The notes beneath the pieces were generated by a model. It saw only the letters and a list, made by a program, of their open reading frames with translations, made no database searches and was not told the DNA's origin. This document shows positions 27,799 through 38,325 of a stretch of 64,000 nt of DNA, piece after piece. The translations under genes and the position numbers were made by a program. Positions within the stretch are counted from its first letter, which is position 1; each line of letters starts with the position of its first letter. The DNA is from Teredinibacter haidensis (lineage in GTDB: Bacteria; Pseudomonadota; Gammaproteobacteria; Pseudomonadales; Cellvibrionaceae). The stretch lies in contig NZ_CP060084.1 in assembly GCF_014211975.1 (NCBI RefSeq), positions 3,607,001 through 3,671,000 of the forward strand, given 5' to 3'.

Positions 27799-29262
27799 AT
27801 GTTCAAAGATCTTCGCGATTTTATTCAACTACTCGAAAAAAAAGGGCAACTCAAACGCATTACCCACCCGGTAAGCTGCAACCTTGAGATTACCGAAATT
27901 TGCGACCGCACACTGCGTGCTGGCGGTCCTGCGTTATTATTTGAAAATGTTGAAGGCCACGATATTCCCCTGCTAGGAAACCTGTTCGGTACGCCCGAGC
28001 GCGTCGCCCTAGGAATGGGGCAGGAAAGTGTTGATGCACTGCGCGAAGTAGGGGAGCTACTGGCATTCTTAAAAGAGCCGGAACCTCCCAAAGGCATGAA
28101 AGACGCCTGGGATAAACTACCCATATTTAAACAGGTTTTAAATATGGCGCCCAAAGAAGTCAGCAAAGCGCCCTGCCAGCAAATCATACTGGAAGGCGAC
28201 CAAGTCGATTTAAATAAGCTCCCCATTCAAATCTGCTGGCCTGGCGATGTCGGCCCTCTGGTCACTTGGCCACTGGTTATCACCAAAGGGCCACACAAAG
28301 AACGCCAAAATTTGGGTATTTACCGCATGCAGTTAATCGGTAAAAACAAATTGATTATGCGCTGGCTCAGCCACCGTGGCGGCGCTCTCGACTTTAAAGA
28401 ATGGCAGGCACAACATCCCGGCGAGAACTTCCCTGTCTCTATAGCACTGGGCGCCGACCCGGCAACCATTTTGGGCGCAGTAACTCCCGTTCCCGACACC
28501 TTAAGCGAATACGGTTTTGCCGGATTATTGCGTGGCAGCAAAACCGAGGTGGTAAAAAGCAAAGGCAACAATTTGCAAGTACCCGCTTCCGCAGAGTTTA
28601 TTTTGGAAGGCTTTATTGCTCCAGGAGAAATGGCCGACGAAGGGCCCTTTGGCGACCACACAGGCTATTACAATGAAGTAGATAGCTTTCCCGTTTTTAC
28701 GGTAGAGCGGATCACCCACCGTAAAAACCCGATTTACCACAGCACCTACACCGGGCGCCCGCCCGATGAACCTGCCGTTTTAGGCCTGGCCCTAAACGAA
28801 GTATTTATACCGTTACTGAAAAAACAATTTCCAGAAATTGTCGATTTTTATCTGCCACCGGAGGGCTGCAGCTATCGCATAGCCGTAGTCACCATGAAAA
28901 AACAATACCCCGGCCACGCCAAACGCATCATGCTCGGCGTATGGTCGTACCTGCGACAGTTTATGTACACCAAGTTTGTGATTGTTACCGACGATGATAT
29001 TAACGCCCGCAACTGGGAAGATGTGATCTGGGCCATCACCACACGTGTTGACCCAACACGTGATACCACACTGGTAGACAACACCCCTATCGACTACCTT
29101 GATTTCGCCTCACCGGTTTCCGGCCTGGGTTCAAAAATGGGTATCGATGCCACCAATAAGTGGAAGGGAGAAACGGACAGAGAGTGGGGAAAACCCATTG
29201 AGATGGATATTGCCGTAAAAGAAAAAATCGATGAGCTCTGGGACAAGCTGGACATTAACTGA
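27799..29262 (+). CDS. ubiD: 4-hydroxy-3-polyprenylbenzoate decarboxylase
   Basis: Prenyl-FMN-dependent decarboxylase of ubiquinone synthesis; needs UbiX for its cofactor. 487 residues with FKDLRDFIQLLEKKGQLKRI, GIYRMQLIGKN, and the catalytic-region GEMADEGPFGDHTGYY. ATG 27799 matches the family start. The frame is open to 27727 but that stretch lies inside the inverted repeat and is unlike the family. Confidence 0.95.
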   Translation: MFKDLRDFIQLLEKKGQLKRITHPVSCNLEITEICDRTLRAGGPALLFENVEGHDIPLLGNLFGTPERVALGMGQESVDALREVGELLAFLKEPEPPKGMKDAWDKLPIFKQVLNMAPKEVSKAPCQQIILEGDQVDLNKLPIQICWPGDVGPLVTWPLVITKGPHKERQNLGIYRMQLIGKNKLIMRWLSHRGGALDFKEWQAQHPGENFPVSIALGADPATILGAVTPVPDTLSEYGFAGLLRGSKTEVVKSKGNNLQVPASAEFILEGFIAPGEMADEGPFGDHTGYYNEVDSFPVFTVERITHRKNPIYHSTYTGRPPDEPAVLGLALNEVFIPLLKKQFPEIVDFYLPPEGCSYRIAVVTMKKQYPGHAKRIMLGVWSYLRQFMYTKFVIVTDDDINARNWEDVIWAITTRVDPTRDTTLVDNTPIDYLDFASPVSGLGSKMGIDATNKWKGETDREWGKPIEMDIAVKEKIDELWDKLDIN

Positions 29263-29355
29263 AGCAAACGGATATACGTTGACGCCCTGTTTTTACCAGT
29301 TCCCACGGTCGGCTGTGGGAACTCATACATCGCGCCGCCCTACCACGAATTTAAT

Positions 29356-29610
29356 TCAATCAATAATGAGTGAGCTTTCTGCTAGCTTTGTTTTTATATC
29401 GCTCAGGTTCCCAACATATTCCCAATACATCTCTCTTCCGTGGGAAGATGATACAAGAATGTACTGTTCGCTTATCGAGCGGATACGCTCAATAGCAACC
29501 AACTTTCTTATATATTGCTCTTCTCGGATCTCTTCCTCTAAAGGGCGATTATCCTCATCGTAGCCATGAACAATTAACGCGTTTCTTACATCCAATTCAA
29601 TATATTTCAT
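29356..29610 (-). CDS. Conserved small protein of unknown function
   Basis: 84 residues, MKYIELDVRNALIVHGYDED then charged helices and EYVGNLSDIKTKL; soluble, no signal peptide. I think similar small proteins occur near ubiD/rho genes in other gammaproteobacteria, but I cannot name a family. GGAG lies upstream of the ATG at a slightly long distance. First gene of the accessory minus-strand stretch. Confidence 0.6.
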   Translation of the reverse strand: MKYIELDVRNALIVHGYDEDNRPLEEEIREEQYIRKLVAIERIRSISEQYILVSSSHGREMYWEYVGNLSDIKTKLAESSLIID

Positions 29611-29892
29611 TTTTAAACTCCAATTCCTTTAGCGCCGTTTATTTATCTTGCTAGAAACACCTCAATAATACTCACGAGCAGCCACGTTTCACCAGCCTCC
29701 TCCCAACGCCAGAGCGTAGGAACAAGTCAGACCCCAAGTTAACCTTGCTACCGGCACTTTGGTTGCCATCCCAACGATAAAGGCGAATAATGTATACAAG
29801 TGCACACTACAGCCAAATATGCTAACCGTGCCCCATAAGATTCGCCGCCACAGCGAGCACGCAAGTAAAAAGCAGCAATAAGAATAAATCCA

Positions 29893-30684
29893 CTATGGGC
29901 CAAAACCGCCAGACCCCAAACCAAGTGCGCCGAACAACGCAAACTCCCTACCCGACCAGGGCTGTTGTAGTCCGTATTTCTGATAATTATCGACAAACAG
30001 GTAAACCAAACCCTCGTAAAAACTGATATTGCTAAACCCAATCTCCGCATTGCCAGGGTTTACCAATGCTTGCCAGGCGCTCAAAGCTTTTTGAAAACTC
30101 GTCTCAGTGCCTTCCTTTAAGCAATCAATAAGAGGAGCGAGCGTTTCAACAAAGGCATCCCAACTTTTGCTCACTGTGAAAAATATTTCAGGTGGAGGCT
30201 GATTCGCTAGCCAAGTATAGACTTCGCCATCAAAGACAATACGGGTGGAAACCTTACCCGGATCGGGGAAGTCGCCGCTTTCCATGGAAAACAAACTGGC
30301 GTAGTAGCCAAATAATTTTTCCGAAGGTGGCACTCGCATAGCACCCATTTCAAAAATTGCAGAGTCTCCCGCAACAGGATGACCAGAATAAATTCTACCT
30401 CCGTAACGAGATTTATCCGCTTCAAATATTTCTACGTCGATTCCCACTTGCAACAACTGAAACGCTGCAACCAGCCCTGCCGGACCGCTGCCGACAATCG
30501 CTACACGCTTATTAGTGTTTACAACGGGATCTGAAATTTTACCGTTATACTTTCTAAGGTAGCCTTCGTGATCATACAAGATATCTATAAAAGAAGCCTG
30601 ATATACACCTGCACCTTTACTTGCGTGATATTCTGGTTTTGAAAAAAACTCACAGCCGCCTATCTCCCCAGGAGTTACATTCAA
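29893..30684 (-). pseudogene. Truncated flavin amine oxidase
   Basis: 263 residues with the FAD dinucleotide motif VAIVGSGPAGLVAAFQLL and the second-sheet motif FEADKSRYGGRI. The segment GREFALFGALGLGSGGFGP is typical of tryptophan 2-monooxygenase/L-amino-acid oxidase-like enzymes. A TAG stop follows directly after FGP, in the middle of the family fold. The other frames beyond it show no oxidase C-terminus, so about half the enzyme is missing. Most likely an inactive remnant; a deletion or rearrangement at about 29890 explains it. Confidence 0.7.
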
Positions 30685-31279
30685 TTAACGTTTTCGGTAG
30701 GGTTGGCGCTCGTGTTAACTGTCGCCAAACTCGATCTTTACAGCCTTAAATTAAGCACAGGAATACACTACTGAAGTCTAGAACTAAATCTGAAGTAATT
30801 CAAAATATTATTTTTATTGATTGAACTCGTACGCCCGAGTTTTTCCGTTTACGTGAAACCAGCCTTATCTTTTACCAATTACATCCGCCGGATGCCCGCT
30901 AAAGATCAGAACGATCCCTTTTTCAGGAAAATATATTTTCTACAAGCGCTCTCAAACGCGCGCTATGCTGAGCTAGTGAGCCTCGTAGAAATCCAAGACA
31001 TGCACCTAAACAGGTGTCAACGCTACAACCATATAGATCGACACATATTTGTCTTTTATTTTTCGATTGCAACATTAGCAATAATTATTTACTCATCCGC
31101 CCACACAGCTGGCACTTAGATTAGAATCCGATTCATTATCCATCATAAAATATAACCAAATAAAATCGACTAATTCCCGAGCTCCCAACAATTGAAAAGT
31201 TGTAAATTATGACATCAACTTTAAAAGTCGTATTTCATATTTTTCACAATCAAAACGTCCTATATATTGTTTCAACAGC
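30685..31279. other. AT-rich stretch without a supported gene
   Basis: Between the amine oxidase remnant and the DJ-1 pseudogene. A plus-strand frame at 30817-31119 (100 residues, TTG start, one C-terminal hydrophobic segment) has no ribosome binding site and no recognisable family; I do not support it as a gene. Confidence 0.4.
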
Positions 31280-32081
31280 TCAGTCAACCGACACGTTAGC
31301 GCTCGGCGGAATCTCTTCGTTAAGTTTATTATTCCCTTCTATCAAAAGAACAACTTCCTTAGCCACTAAGGCAGATGAAGGCAAGAACACTGTAGATACA
31401 ATACGCCCATCAACGACTACGTCGTGCTTATCCGCTATTTTTTTTGTTAACCGTTAACGCACCATTTTCACTAAGTTTCTCTTCAACTAAAAACGGGAGT
31501 AATTTTCCTCTTTTGGCCCATGATTTTTCCTTTTCCGTTGAGCTTGGAAAGCCTGCAATACGCTTACCTTCCACCAAAAACCTTCAATTACTCAGCTTGG
31601 CATTAGCAAACGCTCCTGCGCAGTGCCCACAACTTCCGATCACGCCACCGTTCTCATAAATCTCGTCCATAAAAGCTAACAGCTTCTTGTTCGAGGCGAC
31701 ATCAAAAAGAGTTCCATAACCGCCTCCTATATAGACCGCCGCATAATCTGCGGCCTAAATCTGATAAGGTCTCAACGAACCATTCGCCCGCTCCAGAAAG
31801 CCTTCATAGTTTATTGTATAACTACTATTTCCAAGCGCATCCACCATAAATGGTACCGAGCCACCACGGGGAGATGCAAAATCAACTTCATATCCGTGCG
31901 AGTAAAAGACATGATATGGCGGCGCATACTCCCAGAGATTGTTTCTTGCGTCGTGTTTTTCTTGATCAGACATATCATTAAGATTGGATGCAATAAACAG
32001 AATTTTCTTTGCCTCGATCGGGTATACAGCTGATGCTAAAAATACCGCCAAAGCACTAAGAAATATAATTACATTTTTCAT
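31280..32081 (-). pseudogene. DJ-1/PfpI family protein, disrupted
   Basis: Reads as one exported DJ-1/PfpI protein with three lesions. The intact first part (31755-32081) has a signal peptide, KKILFIASNLNDM and VDFASPRGG. After an in-frame TAG at 31755 the same frame continues with YAAVYIGGGYGTLFDV and GSCGHCAGAFANAKLS, the region of the nucleophile Cys. A second stop follows. Then a frameshift at an A8 run (about 31438) leads to DVVVDGRIVSTV, the usual C-terminal block. With two nonsense codons and one indel it cannot make the full protein. Confidence 0.72.
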
Positions 32082-32183
32082 ATCAGTAAACTCTCCGACT
32101 CCATATCAAAGAAACATTTTTCGCCCTTATCTAGCAGGAAAAATAGCGAAATTTAGTTCAAAGCGTGCTTACTGACTAAGGAA

Positions 32184-32416
32184 CTACTCTATTCCCTCTA
32201 ACTCTTTATTTCTCTCTGAAGCCGCATCTTGAATAAACTTATTCATATCCGTTTCAAATTTTTTACGTCCTTTGGTGCAACGGGTACTCTCGGAAGAGTA
32301 ATACCTTGCTTATCCATAGCGGTATCTTTATCGTTTGAAGAAGACCCTGGAGAAAGTTGCTTACTAATAAGTAAAGCAATTATCACTAAGCCAACCAATA
32401 GAGATATTAGTCTCAT
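32184..32416 (-). pseudogene. Small membrane-anchored protein, frameshifted
   Basis: MRLISLLVGLVIIALLISKQL then a polar region ending VAPKDVK. The frame then hits a stop, but shifting one base at the A6 run (near 32264) gives KFETDMNKFIQDAASERNK to a TAG at 32184. The combined product would be about 77 residues with one N-terminal helix. No family recognised. The frameshift may be real or a sequencing error in the homopolymer. Confidence 0.5.
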
Positions 32417-32435
32417 GATGCCTATCCTTAGTGAT

Positions 32436-32548
32436 GTCTAACGCCTTTGTCAGTAGCGTCATAGTTAGAGCGGATCGTCGTAAAATACCGGGTGCCTTAC
32501 ACAACATGGGGCGCAGATCGAAGTGCCTACGGGACAAACTTGAAATCG
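32436..32548. repeat. Possible degenerate attC site
   Basis: GTCTAACGCCTTTGTCAGTAG at the left and CTACGGGACAAACTTG at the right resemble the two arms of the attC sites further right (for example 48866-48982), but the right core GTTRRRY is replaced by GAAATCG. It lies 18 bases beyond the amidohydrolase stop, where a cassette attC would be. Weak but positional evidence that the accessory stretch includes decayed cassettes. Confidence 0.35.
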
Positions 32549-32566
32549 GGCTACAAATACCAACAT

Positions 32567-34102
32567 TTAGTAAGCAACAGGATTTTTTAGTAATTGCCAC
32601 AACATTTTGCAGGCAATACTCCAGCTTTTCGCTCGATATTCTACTATACGCTCGATATTATCAAGGCGGTTTCGGTCATAAAGGTTACCGTTAAGTATTA
32701 CCGTCTCTATTTCCAACGAATTTCTTATATTATCTAATGGATTTTTGTTCAGAAGAATCAAATCGGCGTTCATTCCTTCACCAATATGGCCATATTTATC
32801 TTGCAGGCCAAAATACTCTGCGGGTAATACAGTCGCCGCGCGAAGTGCTTCCAGGGGTGTTAGCCCTGCCATCGTCAATTGTTCCAACTCATCATGAACA
32901 GTTATACCCGCGACAATATAATCCGTACCAACCAACACCTTAACACCAGCACGATGGGCTTCACCTGTGAGTTCAAGGCCTTTATGGTAGAAATCTCGAT
33001 AGGCTTGTCGTGCTTGCGCAGATGGTTCTTCATCAATAACTTTATTCACATCCTCTAACCACTGCCACTTCATTAGGGGATGTAAATAACGAAGCATCGG
33101 GTCGCTGCGGATTAGAGGCTCTTCACCATAAGCGTCAACTCTGCGTGTCAGGTGAGTTGGTACATACCATGTGCCACCGGCCTTCATTGCATCGAAAATT
33201 GCTGCTGCCATTTCAGGATCGTGCTCATCCAACATCCGCCGCCGATCTTCTTTCCAGGAACCTATTTCGACCGATTCACGTAAATTTTTGCTGCCAGAAA
33301 ATGATTCATGCAATATAAAGCGTGCATGCTCAATACTCTTCTGAGACTGCGCGGCTTCAATTGCACTTACAGCATGGGGGCGATGACCTACTACATCTAG
33401 GCCCAGTATCTTTGCTTCGTCGACTAGCGCAAAATACGAGTCTCTTGGTATATAATTGTATACCTTTAGTGCATCAACCCTGCCGGAATAGTAACGAGCA
33501 AACTGCCTCGCCTGTGCGGGATTTTTTGTACCAAAAAAATCAGGTAGATCTTGAATATAATCGTGAATTCCGGGGCCGTTAAGTTGCCAGCTAGCAGTGC
33601 CCTGAATACGTGGCCCAACGAGCTGACCGTCAATTACAGCTTTGGTCCAACGCTTGAAATCCTCGGGGCACGACGCGAAAGGATCTCCCTGCTTCGGACA
33701 ACTGGTCATATCCCTTACATTAGTAACGCCATATGCAACGTATAGCGGTAAATCTAGAAGCGCAGTAATTTTATATACGTGTGTATGCATGTCCCATAGC
33801 GATGGCATTACGTATTGATTGCGCCCATCAATTTAAATGGCGTTTTCAGACACATCAATTTTATTTGATAAACCGACAAATTTTATTTTTTTATTTTCAA
33901 TAAAAACCGTTTGATTCTCTAACACTTCGCCTGAATAGAGGTCAATAACCGACGTATTTTTTATGGCTATAGGCGAACTAGTTCTAACGGGTACAACTTT
34001 ATCTAGCGGCCACCAAACCCCGACAAAGAAAAGGGCCACTAAAAACAGTAACGAGGCGCCAATACCTATTATTGTTTTTTTCAATACCTGAAAAAACATC
34101 AT
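32567..34102 (-). pseudogene. Amidohydrolase split by one nonsense codon
   Basis: The upstream part (33833-34102) gives a membrane anchor (IIGIGASLLFLVALFFVGVW) and the first strands of an amidohydrolase (IKNTSVIDLYSGEVLEN). It ends at TAA 33833. The same frame continues IDGRNQYVMPSLWDMHTHVYK with the metal-binding HTH motif, then GHRPHAVSA, GTDYIVAGI and the C-terminal GEGMNADLILLNKNPLDN, a 413-residue open frame from 33808. Joined length is about 511 residues, normal for these periplasmic or anchored enzymes. A single substitution seems to have broken the gene; internal restart at 33808 would lack the signal anchor. Confidence 0.75.
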
Positions 34103-34426
34103 TCGATTCCTTCATTTTTTATTAACGCCTATGTAATGTACCGAGTTACGCGATATGTAACGGCACAATATTGACATTTTTGTTCTGTACTATTTTATTT
34201 TACCCATGTTAATAATCTCCAACTCGGCCATAGCATTAAACGTATCCTGGTATTTTTTTATTTCTTGGGCGTTGTTCCGGCCGAGGTGTACGCCACTAGC
34301 TCCATATCACCCCATCACATTACGGTATACATAACGTGAAACTCTTACCGTTTTCACCTTCGTCGATTTTATCTACACAGATGCGATACATATGCCGATA
34401 TGGCCGACTATTTCGGCCTCACAATT

Positions 34427-34764
34427 TCACACTATTGTCCCATAAACTGAAATTTGGTCGATAAATTTATTTTCCAACTCTTCGAGTGATACTGTATATC
34501 CGCTCATCAATTTAATGGCGTATCCAGTATACGTAAGCTCCATTTCTATTGGTTGAATTTTCTTTTGAAAGAATCCGGCGTAATGAGTTTTTTGCGCTAT
34601 TCGCCTCAGTAAAATACTATTTTTTGGCTTAAGGAATCGCTCGCCATTAATTTAAGCTCCTGCCATTCAAACGCTTTTTCTGGCTCACCATCTGCATAAA
34701 ATGCTAGTGGGGGTAAAACAATAAGAATAAAAAATTATATTAGTTTCAAGGTTAGACTCCGCAT
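34427..34764 (-). pseudogene. Decayed gene for an exported protein
   Basis: The frame begins MRSLTLKLI, stop, FFILIVLPPLAFYADGEPEK, which reads as a signal peptide with a nonsense codon. More stops follow. A second frame continues FQKKIQPIEMELTYTGYAIK to SLEELENKFIDQISVYGTIV. At least three stops and one frameshift, so decay is older than in its neighbours. Family not recognised. The remaining 34110-34426 shows nothing clear. Confidence 0.45.
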
Positions 34765-34997
34765 AGCACCACAATCAGCCGACGCGTAAGCACCCTGCAC
34801 CCACGCCACGTTTACTGGCACTTTGCGTCTAATGTTTGATGACTCTTGGGTGGCCTATGGTTAAACCCAAATTGTATCCGTATTTACTTGTAGAACTCAA
34901 AATAAAAATAGGCGAGGCAGACACGAAAGGTGTGTTTGTTTAGCCCGTAAATCAGCGAAGTAATGCGTGTAGCGTATCCACTGAAACGAAGCGGAGC

Positions 34998-35675
34998 TTA
35001 CTGGGCCCGCGCCGAACTTTTCATTACATTTTCGATTTGCCTATTATGCAAGCCGGACAATAAAAGCAGCGAACAAAATCCCCCTAATAGGGCGAGCGCC
35101 ATATCAGATTGCGTATCCCATACATAACCCTGAGTACCGAGGAATGCCTCTGCTTTCTCCCCTGTGGCCAAAGCTACCCACCATTCAACTAGCTCATAGA
35201 ATGCACTGAAGGCCAAACATATAGAAATAATTATAAATGCCTGCCAAATATGGCCATTGACAACATGCTTTCGAATGAGTACTTCCCTTGCCAGTAGCGC
35301 AGGAACAAACCCTTGGAAGAAGTGGCCTACCTTGTCGTAGTTATTTCTTTCCGAACCAAATAGGCCATCGAACAAAGGAACTTCAGCGTAGGTGTAGTGG
35401 CCACCCACCATTAACACGATACAGTGCAACAAAATAAAACCATAAAGTACTGGCGTTAGCCTAAAGGTATTGTAAGTCACGGCCAGCAGCACGGCACCAA
35501 TCACTGCGGGAGCAATTTCTAGTAACCAAGTGAACTGGTCCTTAGGATCGATACCCGACCAAACTAAAATGGCAGAGAATGCTATTATCCAGATGTATTT
35601 AATTTCTCGATACTCCTGAAATTTGACGTTAATATAACGGGCCGAAGCAGGTTTGCCCCAAATAGCAACTATTAT
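34998..35675 (-). CDS. DUF2238 (YjdF-like) membrane protein, ATA start
   Basis: The open frame gives six or so hydrophobic segments with LLEIAPAVIGAVLLAVTY, RLTPVLYGFILLHCIVLM, DKVGHFFQGFVPALLAREV and YELVEWWVALATG, matching the DUF2238/YjdF family of unknown function. A GTG at 35504 would delete the conserved first helix. The frame continues upstream to a TAG with no ATG, GTG or TTG, but GGAG sits six bases before an ATA codon at 35675, where the family start is expected. I read this as a mutated ATG, so expression may be poor; the rest is intact. Confidence 0.62.
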   Translation of the reverse strand: MIVAIWGKPASARYINVKFQEYREIKYIWIIAFSAILVWSGIDPKDQFTWLLEIAPAVIGAVLLAVTYNTFRLTPVLYGFILLHCIVLMVGGHYTYAEVPLFDGLFGSERNNYDKVGHFFQGFVPALLAREVLIRKHVVNGHIWQAFIIISICLAFSAFYELVEWWVALATGEKAEAFLGTQGYVWDTQSDMALALLGGFCSLLLLSGLHNRQIENVMKSSARAQ

Positions 35676-35814
35676 GCTGTGCTCCTAACCGACTATTCTT
35701 CATTGCCATCAAGAATGGAAATGTAATGAAGCTGTTCTTGTGCATTCCATATTCCCGACTTATTCCGATACCCCATTTTAATTGATACACCTTTACTGCA
35801 GCACGCCTATATAA

Positions 35815-36144
35815 CTATTTTACACCCAAATCTATATTGTCTTCACTCAAGACTAATTCACTATCTGACAACGTTATCATATATTTTAAAATCCGGTTAT
35901 TCTCCGAAACCTCCATTTCGGAACGTTCCACAACGCCTTCAATTCCTATTATGCCGTTATAAAAACTCTTAGAGCTGAACAGGGAGTAAGACAAAGAACC
36001 TGCTATTCCAGCCACCACGACGTTAGTTAGACGCTTTTTTTGTTCCGAAAATAAATTTCGGAACCTACACTTGCTAGAATTTAGGCGCCCCACAATTTTC
36101 GAGACGTTTGGTGCGCGCTCTGGAAACCGTTTACCGGAACGCAC
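35815..36144 (-). CDS. Hypothetical protein, low support
   Basis: 109-residue open frame starting GTG; the first 35 residues are basic, then a hydrophobic patch (VVVAGIAGSLSYSLF) and an acidic tail. No family recognised and the start is unclear (it could begin near residue 33). It lies downstream of the beta-glucuronidase gene on the same strand. Confidence 0.3.
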   Translation of the reverse strand: MRSGKRFPERAPNVSKIVGRLNSSKCRFRNLFSEQKKRLTNVVVAGIAGSLSYSLFSSKSFYNGIIGIEGVVERSEMEVSENNRILKYMITLSDSELVLSEDNIDLGVK

Positions 36145-36293
36145 TCCAACTTGCTCGCATCTTTCACGAGCGCTTCTGCCATATATTCGTACATATTCAT
36201 CAAATAGGTGCGAACACCATTAGCTCTGTCGGAAAACACCTAGAGGCAGCCTATTGCCATACTGTTCCTATACTTATTTTTAAAGTGATGGTT

Positions 36294-38081
36294 TTAGTTC
36301 TCGCTGAAATATTTATTCATAATATGCCAGGCCTTTTTTCTTTCACCCTTTTCAGACAACAGCCCTTTACGGTTCCAACCCTTTTGATATATGGGGTGCA
36401 TTCTACCCAACGAGCGATAATCCACTAGAAGCCAAGGGGAAACTCCGACCAGATTCGGCACACTAGCAAACATCTTGACTTGATCCCTATAAATTTTCTC
36501 TTGATATTCTTCACTCCAATATGCCGCTTCATCCTTAGGCCCGAAATTACTTCCAAACAACGCTTCGCCACCAAATTCAGAGATAAAGACAGGCTTGTCA
36601 TTAAAGACAAGCTTCCACTCTGTGTCTTCAGGCTTTCCTTGCCAAGGAACATACCATCCTAAATATTCATTAATGGATATAATATCAAAGTGACTATAAA
36701 CAGAATCCCAAACATTGACCGTATTATTCTCATAGCCCTGATTGTTTATCACCGATGTAATTAGTCTAGTATCATCTATACGCCTAGTTTTTTTGGCTAT
36801 ATCGGCAAGCATCTCATTTCGTTTTGGCGTGAAATCATAGGTTTCATTTGACAAACTCCAGATAATTACGCCGGCACGATTTCTATCCCTACGAATCATC
36901 TCCCGAAGCATTACATCCATTTTGTTCTTCATGCTAGGTGATGAAAACTCAATGTGCTGATAAACAGGTAATTCCTCCCACACCATTAAGCCCATCTCTT
37001 CTGCAAGCTTTACCATATATTCGTTATGTGGATAATGAGCTAGCCGAACAATATTGCAGCCTAATTCTTTTGCCCAGGATAGCAGTAGTATCGCATCTTC
37101 TTCCGAAAATGCTTTCTCGGATTTCAAAGGATTTTCTTCGTGAATATTAATTCCCTTTAGAAAAATTGATTCACCATTAAGCAATATCTTCGTACCGCTC
37201 ACTTCGATGCTTCTGAATCCAATTTTATCGGAAACAGTATCAGTTTTGCTTTTAATGATAACCTCATATAGTCGCGGGTTATCGGGTGACCATAAGTCGA
37301 TTTGGCTTTTGAAGCTAACTTTAGCGATACCATCACGATTGCTTTTTGTCTTATAGTTGATATTTAAATCTGGAATTATAATGTCTATTTCTTGAGATCT
37401 CAGGGATCCATTTACTTTAACCCAACCCGTTACGTCCTCTAAGGAATGGCTCTTCAGTTGAATCAAATAGTCTTCGATAAAGGAGGCGTTTGTTTTAATA
37501 AGGTGAACATCGCGAGTGATGCCACCATAATTAAACCAATCATAACCCAATCCAGGCAGACCATCTTTTAATCGCTGATTATTTGCTTTAACAATAATTG
37601 TGTTTTTTCCGTTACGAACAACATCTGTTATCTCAAATTGAAACGGCGTAAAGCCGCCTTCATGGCTACCGATTAGATCGCCATTCAAATATACCGTAGC
37701 TTGATAATTTACAGCACCAAAATGTAAAAATAGTCTTTTGGCTTTCTCAGGTTTAGCATCAAAAACTTTTTTATACCAAACAGTTCCTTCTAGATACGTG
37801 AGCTCGGGGTATTGCGTATTAAAACTCCCGGGCACAGATAGCAAAGGCCCACCCTCAAATGAATATTCAAAAAAGTCGGTCTTTTTCTCTGGTTTTCTTT
37901 CCTCCCATACTTGGCGCCAATCGCCAATACCCGTAGGGTCTACTATAGCGTTCCACTGACCATTTAGACTTACAGCATCTCGTCCATATACATTGGTCAT
38001 CGCTAATTGCGCGTGGGCATGCGATAGAAATATAACATTAATAATGAAAAACATTACGATTAACTGCTTGAAACGATTCAT
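36294..38081 (-). CDS. Beta-glucuronidase-like glycoside hydrolase family 2
   Basis: 595 residues with signal peptide ending SHAHAQ, so exported. It has the GH2 sugar-binding, immunoglobulin-like and TIM-barrel domains. The acid/base is Glu413 in WSLSNET and the nucleophile Glu502 in SEFGGEA, close to the E. coli UidA positions. An NRK triplet in GWNRKGLLSEKG matches the N-x-K motif that binds the uronic carboxylate. The sequence therefore favours a glucuronidase over a galactosidase. It is an isolated gene in the accessory stretch, the only large intact one on this strand there; polysaccharide use is inferred. Confidence 0.85.
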   Translation of the reverse strand: MNRFKQLIVMFFIINVIFLSHAHAQLAMTNVYGRDAVSLNGQWNAIVDPTGIGDWRQVWEERKPEKKTDFFEYSFEGGPLLSVPGSFNTQYPELTYLEGTVWYKKVFDAKPEKAKRLFLHFGAVNYQATVYLNGDLIGSHEGGFTPFQFEITDVVRNGKNTIIVKANNQRLKDGLPGLGYDWFNYGGITRDVHLIKTNASFIEDYLIQLKSHSLEDVTGWVKVNGSLRSQEIDIIIPDLNINYKTKSNRDGIAKVSFKSQIDLWSPDNPRLYEVIIKSKTDTVSDKIGFRSIEVSGTKILLNGESIFLKGINIHEENPLKSEKAFSEEDAILLLSWAKELGCNIVRLAHYPHNEYMVKLAEEMGLMVWEELPVYQHIEFSSPSMKNKMDVMLREMIRRDRNRAGVIIWSLSNETYDFTPKRNEMLADIAKKTRRIDDTRLITSVINNQGYENNTVNVWDSVYSHFDIISINEYLGWYVPWQGKPEDTEWKLVFNDKPVFISEFGGEALFGSNFGPKDEAAYWSEEYQEKIYRDQVKMFASVPNLVGVSPWLLVDYRSLGRMHPIYQKGWNRKGLLSEKGERKKAWHIMNKYFSEN

Positions 38082-38325
38082 CTATACCTCTTTAACCATT
38101 ACGTGTTCTTATGGCGCGTAGTAAACGCCGCCGCTTTAATTTCGTTCTCATTCTATCTAGTGGCTGGTGATCGCTATACCTAAGTACGATATCTGCTAAT
38201 AGGCGTTATGAAGCACAAACCCTTATCGATCTCTTTTTAATCTAACGCTTCTGTAAACAACGTACAGATTTACCAACCCTGCGGAGCCCCATCTAGCTGT
38301 CGCTATAAAAACGCTTTAGTATTTT

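Noticed and set aside
29748..30050. 100-residue frame downstream of the amine oxidase remnant
   Set aside because: Mostly overlaps the oxidase in another frame; does not restore the oxidase C-terminus and has no recognisable family.
30817..31119. 100-residue plus-strand frame with a C-terminal hydrophobic segment
   Set aside because: TTG start, no ribosome binding site, no similarity recognised, opposite to all neighbours.
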